Positions 33,409 through 45,154 of a DNA stretch of 64,000 nt are shown here, piece by piece. Source of the stretch: Calliopum simillimum (Eukaryota; Arthropoda; Insecta; Diptera; Lauxaniidae); NCBI GenBank assembly GCA_951812925.1, contig OX638371.1:48706101-48770100 (forward strand). Direction: 5' to 3'. The translations under genes and the position numbers were made by a program. Every line of letters begins with the position of its first letter. Position 1 is the first letter of the stretch. The notes under the pieces are model-generated. The model had not been told where the DNA came from and made no database searches. It saw only the letters and a program-made list of their open reading frames with translations.

Positions 33409-33961
33409 CTTAAAGGATCATTGTTGGGGTACACTAAAGCAACTCTATCCCCGGGCTTCAAAGTTAGTTGTTCAGGTCCTTTACTAAAAACTTTCGTAAG
33501 GAGAGCGTAAGCAATTTTTTGTGCACGCGAAAATAATTTGCCATAAGTTAAAGTTGTTGTAATTTTGCCGTTTGGATCAAGAACCGTTGCCATCGGCGAC
33601 TTAGACGAATTTGCGTTAAACCGATGGAGTGCTGCTTCCAGGGATCGTGGCAAACCTGCTGCTACTGAAAGTTGTTCACCGAGAACAGCAGTCATGGTAT
33701 TACCTTCAGGTTTTGGTGCGTTGGGGTCTTTTGGATTTGCAGCTATTTCCAACTCGATATCATTGTCTTCATAAAATTCTGGAAGGGGGCGCCTTTTAGG
33801 CCTTTTGAGTGTATTTAACAGTTGTTGAATTTTCGCTGACACTTTCCATCGGCCAGCCGTTCCTGTGTCGCCACCGTCAGTTTGAGATACATTAACATAT
33901 CTTGTAACACGATCAGCTCCACGTCGAGAATTATTGAATTGTGTTATGTCTGGTGCAACAT
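33409..33961 (-). CDS. DIP2: DIP2 internal exon (linker and start of adenylating domain)
   Basis: The minus strand after acceptor TTATTACAG encodes VAPDITQFNNSRRGADRVTR, then DGGDTGTAGRWKVSAKIQQL, LKRPKRRPLPEFYEDNDIEL and ends GDRVALVYPNNDPL. This is the segment of Disco-interacting protein 2 joining the N-terminal region to the first AMP-binding (FAAL-like) domain. The exon is 553 nt, starts in phase 2 (split Asp codon) and ends AG|GTAATT in the phase needed by exon 2186-2523. There are no stops or frameshifts, in contrast to every surrounding element. A Met within it (33842) is internal, not a start. The N-terminal DMAP1-binding exons must lie to the right, outside or undetected. Confidence 0.95.
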
Positions 33962-34304
33962 CTGTAATAAATAAAAAAAAATTATTTTAAAGTCTCTTCA
34001 GACTATCTGAGAAGTCATATAGAAACTCTTATGAGTTGTCAAATATGGCAACTCCGATAGTGTGATTGTATATTTATTACACAAATGATTTATCAGAAGA
34101 AAACTCATATGGGTGTAGTGTTGCAACACATATATCCGCATCTTTATCACTAGTATACTATACATTAGGGTGGAGCGCGGATCTATGGAGATTACATTAC
34201 ACACATCCTGGGAATATAGGGACAAACTCGAAGTTGGATCACTGAAGTTTTTTTGATGTTCGTTTACTTTTCCTGAGTAAGAAAATATGAAAATTAAAAT
34301 CGCG

Positions 34305-34705
34305 ACTCTTCCTTCTTGCAATTAAACTGGCTTCAAGTCCCTTTTTTCTGGGGATGTTTGAATTACCTATAATATAGTTACCTCGAAGTCTTGGAAATTA
34401 AATTATTTTGATCGGTCTGTTCGTTAATTTGTCCAGAGTTGGAAAATAAGAAAATTTAATCGGAAAAATTCCTTATTGCGAATAAACCAAGTTTAAACGA
34501 CTTTTCTCTTGGTATTTTTAAATTATTAATATTAAATCGACCTCCAAATGTTGGCACTGAAAATTTTCGATGAGATTTTGTTTGTTAGCTTCTCGTGAGT
34601 GGGATAAGGTGAATTAGTGAATCAGAACAACTTCTTTTTGCGAATAAACTGGCTTTAAGCCCCTTTTTGTCTTCAAATGTTTGAATAATTCATACTACTT
34701 AAACT
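34305..34705. repeat. Degenerate 161-bp tandem repeat, three units
   Basis: The phrase GCGAATAAACTGGCTT...TGTTTGAAT appears at about 34318, 34479 and 34640, spaced 161 bases, each time followed by a related CCTCGAAGTCTTGG-like block. The units are diverged. No coding function. Confidence 0.7.
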
Positions 34706-35084
34706 CGCTATAACTAAGCTCACAGTCGTTTATTTTCAGGTTAATATTTAGAGATGTGTTCATGGAACATACATATAAGTATTTTCATTAAACATTGTAA
34801 TAAACCATTGCTTTATTGATTGATAAATCAGCGCAAAGTATAATGTTCTGTCAGAATAATTTTTATGTTTTTCATATTACTAGAGTTCGCCTTGTGGCCG
34901 AAATTCGCCTATTTAAATTTGACCATAAAATAGAGGAAAAAGTTTTTATACCCTTCCTTGGTCGATAAAACACAAAAAACTTTTAATATTTTTCCTTAGG
35001 GTTCGGGTTATCTGTATCGGTGCAGCAGCTAAGTTACAATATCGCACTTTCCACTAAGAGGCATGTAACTCCTACTAAAGAGCA

Positions 35085-35890
35085 AACAGTTTTTGATATC
35101 TATCTATACCAAAATTCATAAAAATCAATCATGTTATCGTGCTATATAGTGCTAACTCTATATCTATACCAAATTTCATAAAAATCGTATGCAGTATTTT
35201 CGCCGTGAGAGCGTTTTTTCCATTAAGAGCGTGGCACTGCCCACTGAAAATATAATGGTCATTTTATCGTTCCTTAGTGCCAATCCTATCTCCATACCAA
35301 ATTTCGTTAAAATCGATGCAGCGGTTTAGCCGTGAGAGCGTTTTTTCCATTTAGGGGCGTGGCACCGCCCACTGAAAAACATAATGGTCATATTATTGTT
35401 CCTTAGTGCTAACTCTATCTCCATACCAAATTTCGTTAAAATCGATGCATCGGTTTAGCCGTGAGAGCGTTTTTTCCATTTAGGGGCGTGGCACCGCCCA
35501 CTGAAAAACATAATGGTCATATTATCGTTCCTTAGTTCTAACCCTATCTCCATACCAAATTTCGTTAAAATCGATACAGCGGTTAAGCCGCGAGATCGTT
35601 TTTTCCATTTAGGGGCGTGGCACCGCCCACTGAAAAACATAATGGTCATATTATCGTTCCTTAGTCCTAACCCTATCTCCATACCAAATTTCGTTAAAAT
35701 CGATACAGCGGTTTAGCCGTGAGAGCGTTTTTTCCATTTAGGGGCGTGGCACCGCCCACTGAAAAACATAATGGTCATATTATCGTTCCTTAGTCCTAAC
35801 CCTATCTCCATACCAAATTTCGTTAAAATCGATGCAGCGGTTTAGCCGTGAGATCGTTTTTTCCATTTAGGGGCGTGGCACCTCCCACTT
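35085..35890. repeat. 129-bp tandem repeat, about six units
   Basis: Each unit has CCATACCAAATTTCGTTAAA, ATCGATGCAGCGGTTTAGCC, GTGAGAGCGTTTTTTCCATT and GGGGCGTGGCACCGCCCAC. The GAGAGCG/GAGATCG positions are about 35211, 35338, 35467, 35596, 35725 and 35853, spaced 127-129 bases. As 129 is divisible by three, it produces open frames on both strands (35455-35682, 35513-35716) that are not genes. It is an amplified piece of the GTGCCACGCCC dispersed repeat. Confidence 0.92.
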
Positions 35891-36667
35891 TAAAAACAAA
35901 TATAGTCCTATGCACTGCTCCTCCTCACAACCTTTCCAACAAAAAAAAATCAAGCAAATCGGTTGAGATTTAGGTATAGAAACAGGGACCTAACCGATTT
36001 CGTTTGCCTATTTATATATAGATCATATCTTACACTGAATTGATAGACTGGGATGCTGTTTATTCATCAGAGCCTACGTAATATTTTTATTTTTTTTTTT
36101 TTTCAAAACTTTAATGTCCTTGCGGCAGTAAAAAACATTAAAATACCATATAATATTTTTATTAAGTTTATTATGAAGAATCTTTTCACATGTGGCCAAT
36201 TTCAAAAATCGGAAAAAAAAAATGTCCACCCTACTATACTTGTAATCATTGTTCTTATCTTTCCTAATGGGTAATCACACTATGTACTATGGCTGTGCAA
36301 CGAACTAACTCGCAGTTCTAGCAATTTCAACAGAAATTTCTGTTCGACCAGTACTCCGAACTAGGGATGCCAATTTTCGGGCATTTTGGCGATCCCGGAA
36401 TTTCGGGATTATAAAATTCCAATCCCCGGATCCCGAGATTTTTCGGGGTTAGGAATGATTTTTATTTTGACATTAAAAGCACACTTTTTTGTTAGAATAT
36501 AAGAACGTATTTATTAAAATGTTCAATTCATATTCAACAGTCAATAGTTTTAATTTAAATTTTCATTTTATTAATAAAAATTAACAAGAAAATATAAAAA
36601 AAAAATAAAAAAAAAAATTTAATTTACAAATAATTCATTAACTTAAACTATATTTATATTTCATATA
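35891..36667. other. Intronic sequence with possible hAT end
   Basis: No gene. CTAGGGATGCCAATTTTCGG at 36362 resembles a hAT-type end, and GATCCCGG/CCGGATCCCG phrases follow, but no partner end or duplication was found. The remainder is A-rich. Confidence 0.35.
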
Positions 36668-37409
36668 CGAGGGTTGCCTTTAATATTTTGGGATTGGGCA
36701 ACACTAATGTCAATAGCTAAAATCTGGCAACACCATAATAAAGTTTGACATTTTTTAGCATAAACGTACTCACAACGTTTTGATGTACAAGTGCTATTTG
36801 TTTTGTTTACAGTGAGTTAAGAAAATCAATTTTTCTATTGATAATTTAAGCGATTGATAAATTATGGGGTATCCAACGAGAGCAAACCTTTTTTACGGCC
36901 AGGTGTTCATGCAATATAGAATGTATGCTGGCCCCACTATTGCCTAAGGTTGTCTCAAACTCACGATAGGTCACATGACGATCTTGCAATATCAGTTGGC
37001 GCACAGCATCAATGGTTTCCGGAACAACAACTGATTTTGGACGACCTTCACGAAATTCTTCTTGGAGTGAACTACGACCTCGGTTGAATTCACCATACCA
37101 TCGATAAACACTGGCCCTTGATGGAGCTTCATCGCCAAAAATTGAATTAAGTTCATCGATGCACTGTTGTTGAGTTATTCCACGTCGAAAGTTGTAAAAA
37201 ATAATCGCACGAAAATTTTCACGATTTAATTCCATTTTTTGGGCGAGATGAATCTTTTAAGTTACTGTAAACAACACAAATAGCGCTCGTATGTCAAAAT
37301 GTTCTGAGTACGTATAACCTCAAAAATGTCAAACTTTTCGATAGAGCTGGCAGTTGCCAGATTGCAACACTAGGGTTGCCCAATCCCGAAATATAAAAGG
37401 CAACCTTCG
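36668..37409 (-). mobile_element. Internally deleted mariner, 742 bp, TA duplication
   Basis: Terminal repeats CGAGGGTTGCCTTTAATATT and, reversed, CGAAGGTTGCCTTTTATATT continue into GGGATTGGGCAACACTA. TA flanks both sides (36666-36667 and 37410-37411). It carries only the transposase N-terminus. Confidence 0.93.
36846..37235 (-). pseudogene. Mariner transposase N-terminal fragment
   Basis: It begins MELNRENFRAIIFYNFRRGI and runs through the paired helix-turn-helix DNA-binding region to WIPHNLSIA, about 130 residues. It resembles the transposase at 7773-8823 closely in order and wording. The catalytic domain with its three Asp residues is entirely deleted; the frame then reads into the right-hand end. 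It could at most bind DNA. Confidence 0.9.
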
Positions 37410-37411
37410 TA

Positions 37412-39096
37412 TATAATATATGGGGCATTCAATTCTGACTCATTGGGCATTTTGCTATAGATTACACAGGTCTGCAAATTCGACACTTTTTTTTCCTCTC
37501 TTGATTTTTGAAGCCAATTATGGTGGTTTGGGACCTCCTAATCACGAATCAGAATTTGGTTTCTTTCCATCACGTCAGAATTTTGAGATATTCTAGTTTT
37601 CATAACCTCAAAAATAATGGAAAATCATGTGTTTTTTACTGTTATTTTAAATTTTCTCAAAATTCGGACGTGACAGAGCAATTCTGTAAACGGATTTGGG
37701 CTCAGCATCAAAAAATACATTAAAAAGCACTCTCGTTATTTTAAGAGGGGTACCCTTGTTCGTCTGGGCAGCATTTGAAAACTTATTAATTCAATCGTTT
37801 GTGCTTACGTACTCTTCAATATCACGCCTAAAATACTCAACATATTTAAACCATTCTTGCACAGTATATTATTTTGGTGTTCCACTTACGATCAAGATAA
37901 ATGTTATGCATAATATTTATCCAGATATCAAGTTTCATAATGCAGGTCAAGCAAGTAGATATGCGTTTTTTTTTTTTTTGTTTATAGTATGTTTTCTTTG
38001 CATACCGAGCGCACGGTACTTTCATTCGAGTACCCCTATTGTCAAGATAAATCTGTCGGAATATCAGGCGGATATATGCTGTTAATATGTTTTCAATATA
38101 CTTACTGGTATAGGCGTAGGAGCGACTCAAATACAATTTTTAATTATTTTGAGTTTTCTTTTTGTATGAGGGGTACAACACCCCCTTGTCCAATCAATCC
38201 CATATTTCTTATAAATGTGTTGGAGCACCAAAAAACCATCTGGTGCAAATATGGTTTTGATACGTTCAGTAGTATAGGCGTGGTAGTCTTGTATATACAA
38301 AAAAGGCACTTAAGTAAAACTTAAATCACTGAAAATTGGGACGTGCTGGAATTTTTTCACTATTTTTCTCGTCATCAGCTCAGTTAAATCTATAGAAATC
38401 GCTTTCGAAAACTTAGAGAGGAAAACCCATGCAGGACTGTGTTATGGCAAAACTTTGGTCATAACTAAGTTATTTTAAGCTTTAAGACTGTGAAAACAGT
38501 CTCGAGAAATAACTAAATAACCCTTCTTTAATGTTAATGTTTTCTGTCTTAAATTGTTGTTTAAATAAGTGTGACTCATTGGAGATGAAACGAAACGCTC
38601 TTTTTAATTTACTAACTTAAGGAAGAATTTTAGCCAAATTACTGCTGTTTTATGATTTTTTTTTATGTATCAATGACTTGTGACTCGATGGGACATTCTG
38701 TTCTGACTTGCGGCACAAGAATGAAATCAGTAAAATTTTTGTAATGTATCGAATTTTTGATGCTTTGATGATGTCAATTTTAATTTGGTCACAAATCAAA
38801 GCCGCATAAGCTATGTGGTCATAGCTTTGCTTTTTGACCAAAAATCGGCCCAAGCTGCTATACCTTATTGTCATAGGCAATAAGAGAGGATATCATAATG
38901 AAAAGTTTTGAAGTAAAAAACCATGTCTCATAACAAATAAAAAGGAATAGTTCAAGTGTAGTTCATTAAGTAGTCCTCTACCTATCAGTACTAATCCGAC
39001 TTCAATCTCTTTTCTTTTTGTGTGTTGATGTCCTACGAAATTTCAATTGTCCCCTTCTGCATGTCCGGGGCTAGTTGTAGTGTGAAGTAGTCTTTT
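37412..39096. other. Intronic sequence, no gene recognised
   Basis: I see no supported gene. Around 37840-38310 are short phrases of old dispersed repeats (AGTATAGGCGTGGTAGTC, GGTATAGGCGTAGGAGCG). A 24-base near-perfect palindrome centred on TATGCATA lies at about 37899-37922. The frames in this region (37696-38085, 37989-38324) have no recognisable domain. Confidence 0.4.
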
Positions 39097-39252
39097 AACA
39101 ACTAGTCTCAGTTGCCAATCATCTCTCTTAGAGTAAAGGTCTACTTTTTTTCGTTGCGCTTTGTTATATTTCTTGTGTTACTCGTGTCTTTTGATATCAG
39201 TTAACCTAGTATTATTTTTCGCTCGCGGTGATCGCGACCCCTTACCCTTACC

Positions 39253-40482
39253 ATGGCTTCCGACCCAGGCGGGGGTAATTATTATTCGATTCTTGATCAA
39301 AAAGAATCGAAAAGAAAAAAAATTCAATATTGATAACAATTGGGACTTTCCAAAAGTTAAAAAACATTCAAAACAAGTTACACCAAATTTTAATAGTTGC
39401 CCAAAATTTGTACTAATTAAAAATACAGACCCAAACAAACCAATAAAAAACTTGAATATCATTGCCATTGCAAAAGCAATTGAGAGCATTACAATAGAAA
39501 AAACACTTTCAACATCTTTTACACGGCAAGGAGATCTCCTAATTCTGACCAAAAACTTAAACCAAACGTTTCCTAAAGTCAACAAAACTCTCAAATTTGT
39601 GTGCTATTAAGGCTGAACTGCATCCTACACTTAACACAGTAAAAGGAGTTGTGTACTCCCAAGCTCTGACGCCATTGACCGAAAAAGAAATTGTGGACGG
39701 TTTACAAGGACTAAATGTGATCGAATGCAAAAAAATTACAAAGTTTAAAGACGGACAAGTTATTAACACCCATGACAACGACATGTATGATCTTCCAAAA
39801 GAAATAGACATAGCATGGCAAAAAGCTAAAATGGAACCATATATTCCTGCTCCAATGCAATGTAAAAATTGCTACTTAATTGGTCACACAAAAAATCACT
39901 GCAGTAACGAAAAAAAAATGCCAAAATTGTGCAACCTGCGATCATGCTCCTTCACCATGCAAAAAAATAGAGTGTATTAACTGTAAACTCCAACATCGAT
40001 CCACCAACAAAAACTGTCCCACATACAAAAAACGACATGCTATACTAAAATACAAAATCATAAACAAATGTACATTTAACGAAGCCACGCAAGAAGTGAA
40101 TAAAAATCAACAAGAATTTTACGCTAAACGTGCCAACAGAAACGTTAGACGAAATACAAAACGAACAAACCAAAAAACAACTGAATCAACCGAAACCACA
40201 CCAAAACTACAAACAATAACTAACAATTTAAACGCCTCTCCAAATAAAAACAACAAAACAAATTTAAACACAACTCACGATATTGAAATGAATAACTCTA
40301 ATCAAACCAACTCAACAAACACAACAGAAGACATAAAAACAGCTACCAAAAATATTTCTCATCAAAAATCTCTCCTTGATGATGATATAGAATTGCTCTC
40401 TTCAGAAGAAGATTCTGCTAATCCCCAAAACAACAAAAAAAATAATTTCAGTAATAACCCCAACGCAAGCATGGATTTCTAA
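39253..40482 (+). pseudogene. I-element ORF1 (gag-like, CCHC zinc knuckles), frameshifted
   Basis: This is the nucleocapsid-like RNA-binding protein of an I-clade LINE. The likely start is ATG at 39253 (MASDPGGGNYYSILDQKE). The frame shifts at the A-run near 39315, continues as IDNNWDFPKVKKHSKQ, shifts near 39600 and again at the A-run near 39915. The last third contains zinc-knuckle cysteines: CKNCYLIGHTKNHC, CQNCATCDHAPSPC and CINCKLQHRSTNKNC. The C-terminus (40150-40482) is rich in Asn, Thr and Lys and ends ASMDF. Three frameshifts at homopolymers could include sequencing errors, but the companion ORF2 also has stops. Confidence 0.85.
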
Positions 40483-43247
40483 TGCACAAACTCTTACTCG
40501 CATATATTCGATTATATGATAGTAAAGAGTATTCTAAGTTGATTTTTTATAATGGTCCTCAATATTCTTCAATGGAATATAAATGGTTACCAAAATAACT
40601 ATAGTCAACTTCAACTACTGATCAATAAAAAACATCCAAAACTCATTGCTTTGCAAGAAACACACTTACGCGATACTCCTCACTACTCCATAATACCAAA
40701 AAATTATTATTTTTATGGGAAAAATGACATTGACATAAACACGCATGCTAAAAGAGGAGTTTCTCTTCTCGTATCTAATACTATTCAACACAAAATAACC
40801 ACCATAACCTCAAGATTATTAAATATAGCAATAGAAATAAATTCTGAGATTTCTTTTTTATTAATAAATATATACATATCACCACAAGATAACCTTACAG
40901 AAGACGATCTAAACATGCTTATAGCCAACATAAACAAACCTTTTGTTTTGTTAGGTGACTTTAACGCATGGAGCCCCTTATGGGGATCCACATCGTTCAA
41001 CAACAAAGGAAAACTGATATCAAAATTCATAGAAGACCACAACTTAATTTTACTTAACGACAATTCACCAACACATTTTTCTACTAGAAATTCTCTCACA
41101 AGCATAGACCTCACAATGGCAACTCCTCCACTCAATTTAACAACCAACTATCAAGTAGAAAATACTCTCTTTGGAAGCGATCATTTTCCCATATGGCTTC
41201 ATCTTTTCTCCAGAAACTATTCCCACAGCAAGTTTACTCCTAAATATATAGTAGATCTTGCAAACTGGAACAAATTTCATATTTTATTGACAAACAGTCC
41301 ACCAATCTTATCGCGATCCAACAACAATAATCAGAAGGCAGCTTTGTTTTTGAAACAAATCAAACTAGCAGCTAATCAAGCAATTCCACGTAATACATAT
41401 AAACCACAGAATAGAAAACTGTGCTGGTGGAACTCTACGTTAGCCAAACTCCAGAAAGAAAAAAGAGATTGTTGGAAAACATTTAAGAGGAACACATCAT
41501 TAGAAAATGCACTTAATTACAAAAAAGCTAACGCAAAATTCAAAAGGGAAGTTAAGATATCAAAAAGAAAATCTTTCATTTTTTTCACAAGTGAGATCTA
41601 CCCCAACACTCCGATGAGCTTACTATGGGACAAAGTCAGATCCTTGTCAAAGGAACCATAAAACACCCACATTCATACGATAGAAAAACCTGACGGTACA
41701 TCAACATCAAATTCAATCGAAATAGCGAACACTATTGCCCTAGACTTGTCCAATTATTCAAAAGACTCAAACTTTAACTCTGAATTTTTATTGCATAAGC
41801 AAAGAGCCCTCAACCAAACTAATATGACTCATTTTGTAACTCCTAAAGCAAAATTAATAGAACAACCTTTTACTCTTCTTGAGCTAAATTCATGTTTGGC
41901 CTCATTAAAAGGAAAAACTCCTGGTTTTGACCAACTCTCGTACCCAATACTTAAAAAACTTACACGAGAATATAAAGATACTTTATGTAATATTTACAAT
42001 AATATCTTCAATAACGGCGTTATCCCTCAGCAATGGAAAATCGCCCTAGCAATTCCAATACCGAAGCCAAACAAGCCAAAAAACCGAACTGAAGGATATC
42101 GTCCGATATCTCTACTTCCTTGTATGTCAAAAACAATGGAAAAAATGATCTCAAAAAGAATAATGTGGTTTCTAAGTAGCAATAACCTTTTAACTCAAAA
42201 GCAAAATGCATACAAAAACGGCAAAGGGACAATGGATGCTCTGTTAGCGTTAGACGAATACATTAACAACACATTATCGTCAAAAAATTACCTCTCAATT
42301 GTAGCATTTGATTCAGAAAAAGCTTTCGACCGTATCGGTATGCATCCAATCATTGACCAGTTAATAAAATGGGGTTTTGGCCCAAAAATCATAATATTTG
42401 TCAAAAACTTTATGTCCAATCGGAAGATCCGAACAAAAGTAAATGGTTCGCTCTCGAACTTATTTCCTCTTCATAACGGAATCCCACAAGGATCTCCACC
42501 ATCAGTAACCTTATTCTTAATAGCAACAGATAGACTTAGAAGAATAATAGATGACCACAATTTTTTCAAGCATATTATGTATGCCGATGATTTATATATA
42601 TATGGAAAATTTAAAACTAATGATGTTATGACTTTACAACTTGAAACATTGTATACAAAAATCAAGTTATGGTGCTCTTACAGCGGCACGAAAATATCAG
42701 TTGAAAAATCGCATTGTCTACATATTTGTAAAAAAAAGAATTGTATTCCTTTGGATTTAATTTTAGATACCTTACATATAAATAATAAAAATAGTATAAA
42801 AATATTAGGAATTATATTTAGCAAATCATATCTCTGGAATGAGCATGTTAATAATCTTTGTATAAATTTAATAAATCGTATGAATGTTATAAAGTGCCTA
42901 TGCAATATCAAACTTGAATGTAACACAAACTCATTAATTTATATTGTAAAAACTATAATTCTATCAAAAATAGACTATGGCCTTCCAATATATGGTTATA
43001 CTTCAGCAAAAAATATAAGAAAAATATCAGCCATATATCACAATGCAGTAAGAATAGCACTTGGAGCATTCCGTTCGACTCCTACACCCAACCTCCTGAT
43101 CGAAGCTGGGTTAACAACACTTATCCACAGAGTTTCCTTATTGACAAGCCGGCAAATCCCAAAAATAATTTTTTCGCACGGTTTGGTTATAAACGAACTT
43201 ACAAAAAACCGATTAAGAAGAAAAAGTTCAACAAAAAGAGAATCTAC

Positions 43248-43994
43248 CTCGCAGCGTAAGCTGACTTCCATGGCGTTTTCATCAATGACTTGTCGGTGAC
43301 TTTGAGTCTCACACACGTTTTTTAGGCGACATACAATAGACATATCGTAAACATAGTCACTGACAAGACATTGTCATGCATACGTCTCTCAACAAATGAC
43401 GCAAACAAGAAAATGTCATGCAATCGTCAGCCTCATACAAATCCTCTCTCGTTTTTTCATTATTTTTCGTTGTTTTCTTTGTCAGTCTTGCTAGTTGTTT
43501 TTCATAAAAAAACTGATTGAATTTGATGTGAAAAATTTTATTATAACAAACAATTATTTGTTCATAATTTTTTATCTGCTAAAAAAGGGTCCTGGAAAAT
43601 GAAAGAATTGTGGTTCCTAGATTATGTAGAGACATTATTGGCAGATATGTACCACTTTAATATAATATAATTTGGTAAAAAAAACCCAGTAATTATGTTA
43701 ATTATTTGGAATTGAATAGGAAAAGCTTTAAACAAAGAAAAAGGTCATTTGTCATTCAAAAGCCGTTAATGACACATCACGTCATTGTCGTTTACCTGAC
43801 GTTGATGACATATAGACATTGCGTCACTTATGTCCACTGCATGACAATGTCATCCAGAAGGTATTAACGACAGCTTGGTCACTTGTATGGAATTGTCATG
43901 AAAGACTTATATGGGAACGTCCCTGAATGTCATCAACGCCAAAGCACTGTCGTTAGTGACTCATAATGATTCTTTCATGGCATTCGCTACGGGG
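43248..43994 (+). mobile_element. 747-bp non-autonomous element, copy L
   Basis: Ends CTCGCAGCGTAAGCTGACTT and ...GGCATTCGCTACGGGG share a short TIR (CCCCGYAGCGWAWG). It is flanked by the 3-bp duplication TAC (43245-43247, 43995-43997) within I-element ORF2. The inside has many TGACA/TGTCA motifs in both orientations (for example GACATTGTCATGC, GACAATGTCATCC) and no gene. An inverted copy lies at 44407-45154. The superfamily is not assigned. Confidence 0.85.
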
Positions 43995-44406
43995 TACGAT
44001 TCAAAAAATAATTAACGCTGGTATACTATGTAAAATTGAAGCGAAACCAATCACGAAAAAGATATCTTACGTACCTCCATGGCAACTCAAAACTGAAACA
44101 ATTATTTTAGATATGTCGGCGCTCAACAAGGAAACAACCAATCCGCAATTATATCGCCAACTATATAATGAAATTCGACGAAATCATGACGACTGGCATG
44201 CTCTTCTTACAGACGGTTCAAAAAATGACTTTTCGACAGCATACAGTGTTGTAAACGAAGATGGACACACAATCAGAACTATTCTCCTTCCAAATTATAC
44301 CAGTATATACACGGCAGAAGCAGAAGCAATACTATATGCAGCACAATACGCAAAAAAAACCAAACGCAAGTCTATTGTATTCACAGACTCCCTGTCAACA
44401 GTTAAA

Positions 44407-45154
44407 CCCCGTAGCGAATGTCATGAAAGAATCATTATGAGTCACTAACGACAGTGCTTTGGCGTTGATGACATTCAGAGACGTTCCCATATAAGTCTTT
44501 CATGACAATTCCATACAAGTGACCAAGCTGTCGTTAATACCTTCTGGATGACATTGTCATGCAGTGGACATAAGTGACGCAATGTCTATATGTCATCAAC
44601 GTCAGGTAAACGACAATGACGTGATGTGTCATTAACGGCTTTTGAATGACAAATGACCTTTTTCTTTGTTTAAAGCTTTTCCTATTCAATTCCAAATAAT
44701 TAACATAATTACTGGGTTTTTTTTACCAAATTATATTATATTAAGGTGGTACATATCTGCCATTAATGTCTCTACATAATCTAGGAACCACAATTCTTTC
44801 ATTTTCCAGGACCCTTTTTTAGCAAATAAAAAATTATGAACAAATAATTGTTTGTTATAATAAAATTTTTCACATCAAATTCAATCAGTTTTTTTATGAA
44901 AAACAACTAGCAAGACTGACAAAGAAAACAACGAAAAATAATGAAAAAACGAGAGAGGATTTGTATGAGGCTGACGATTGCATGACATTTTCTTGTTTGC
45001 GTCATTTGTTGAGAGACGTATGCATGACAATGTCTTGTCAGTGACTATGTCTACGATATGTCCATTGTATGTCGCCTAAAAAACGTGTGTGAGACTCAAA
45101 GTCACCGACAAGTCATTGATGAAAACGCCATGGAAGTCAGCTTACGCTGCGGGG
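44407..45154 (-). mobile_element. 748-bp non-autonomous element, copy R (inverted)
   Basis: Reverse complement of copy L, nearly identical over its length, with ends CCCCGTAGCGAATG and ...TTACGCTGCGGGG. Its flanks AAA/AAG fit a 3-bp duplication with one change. With copy L it forms a hairpin-capable pair around 412 bp of RNase H sequence. The frame at 45102-45368 is element sequence and not a gene. Confidence 0.85.

Noticed and set aside
33842..33842. Met codon as a start for the DIP2 coding segment
   Set aside because: Coding similarity continues upstream to the splice acceptor at 33962, so this Met is internal.
35455..35716. Overlapping open frames on both strands with internal peptide repeats
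   Set aside because: They result from a 129-bp tandem repeat, whose period is a multiple of three.
36362..36381. CTAGGGATGCCAATTTTCGG as the end of a hAT element
   Set aside because: The end looks plausible but no inverted partner or 8-bp duplication was found nearby, so it is only mentioned in the interval entry.
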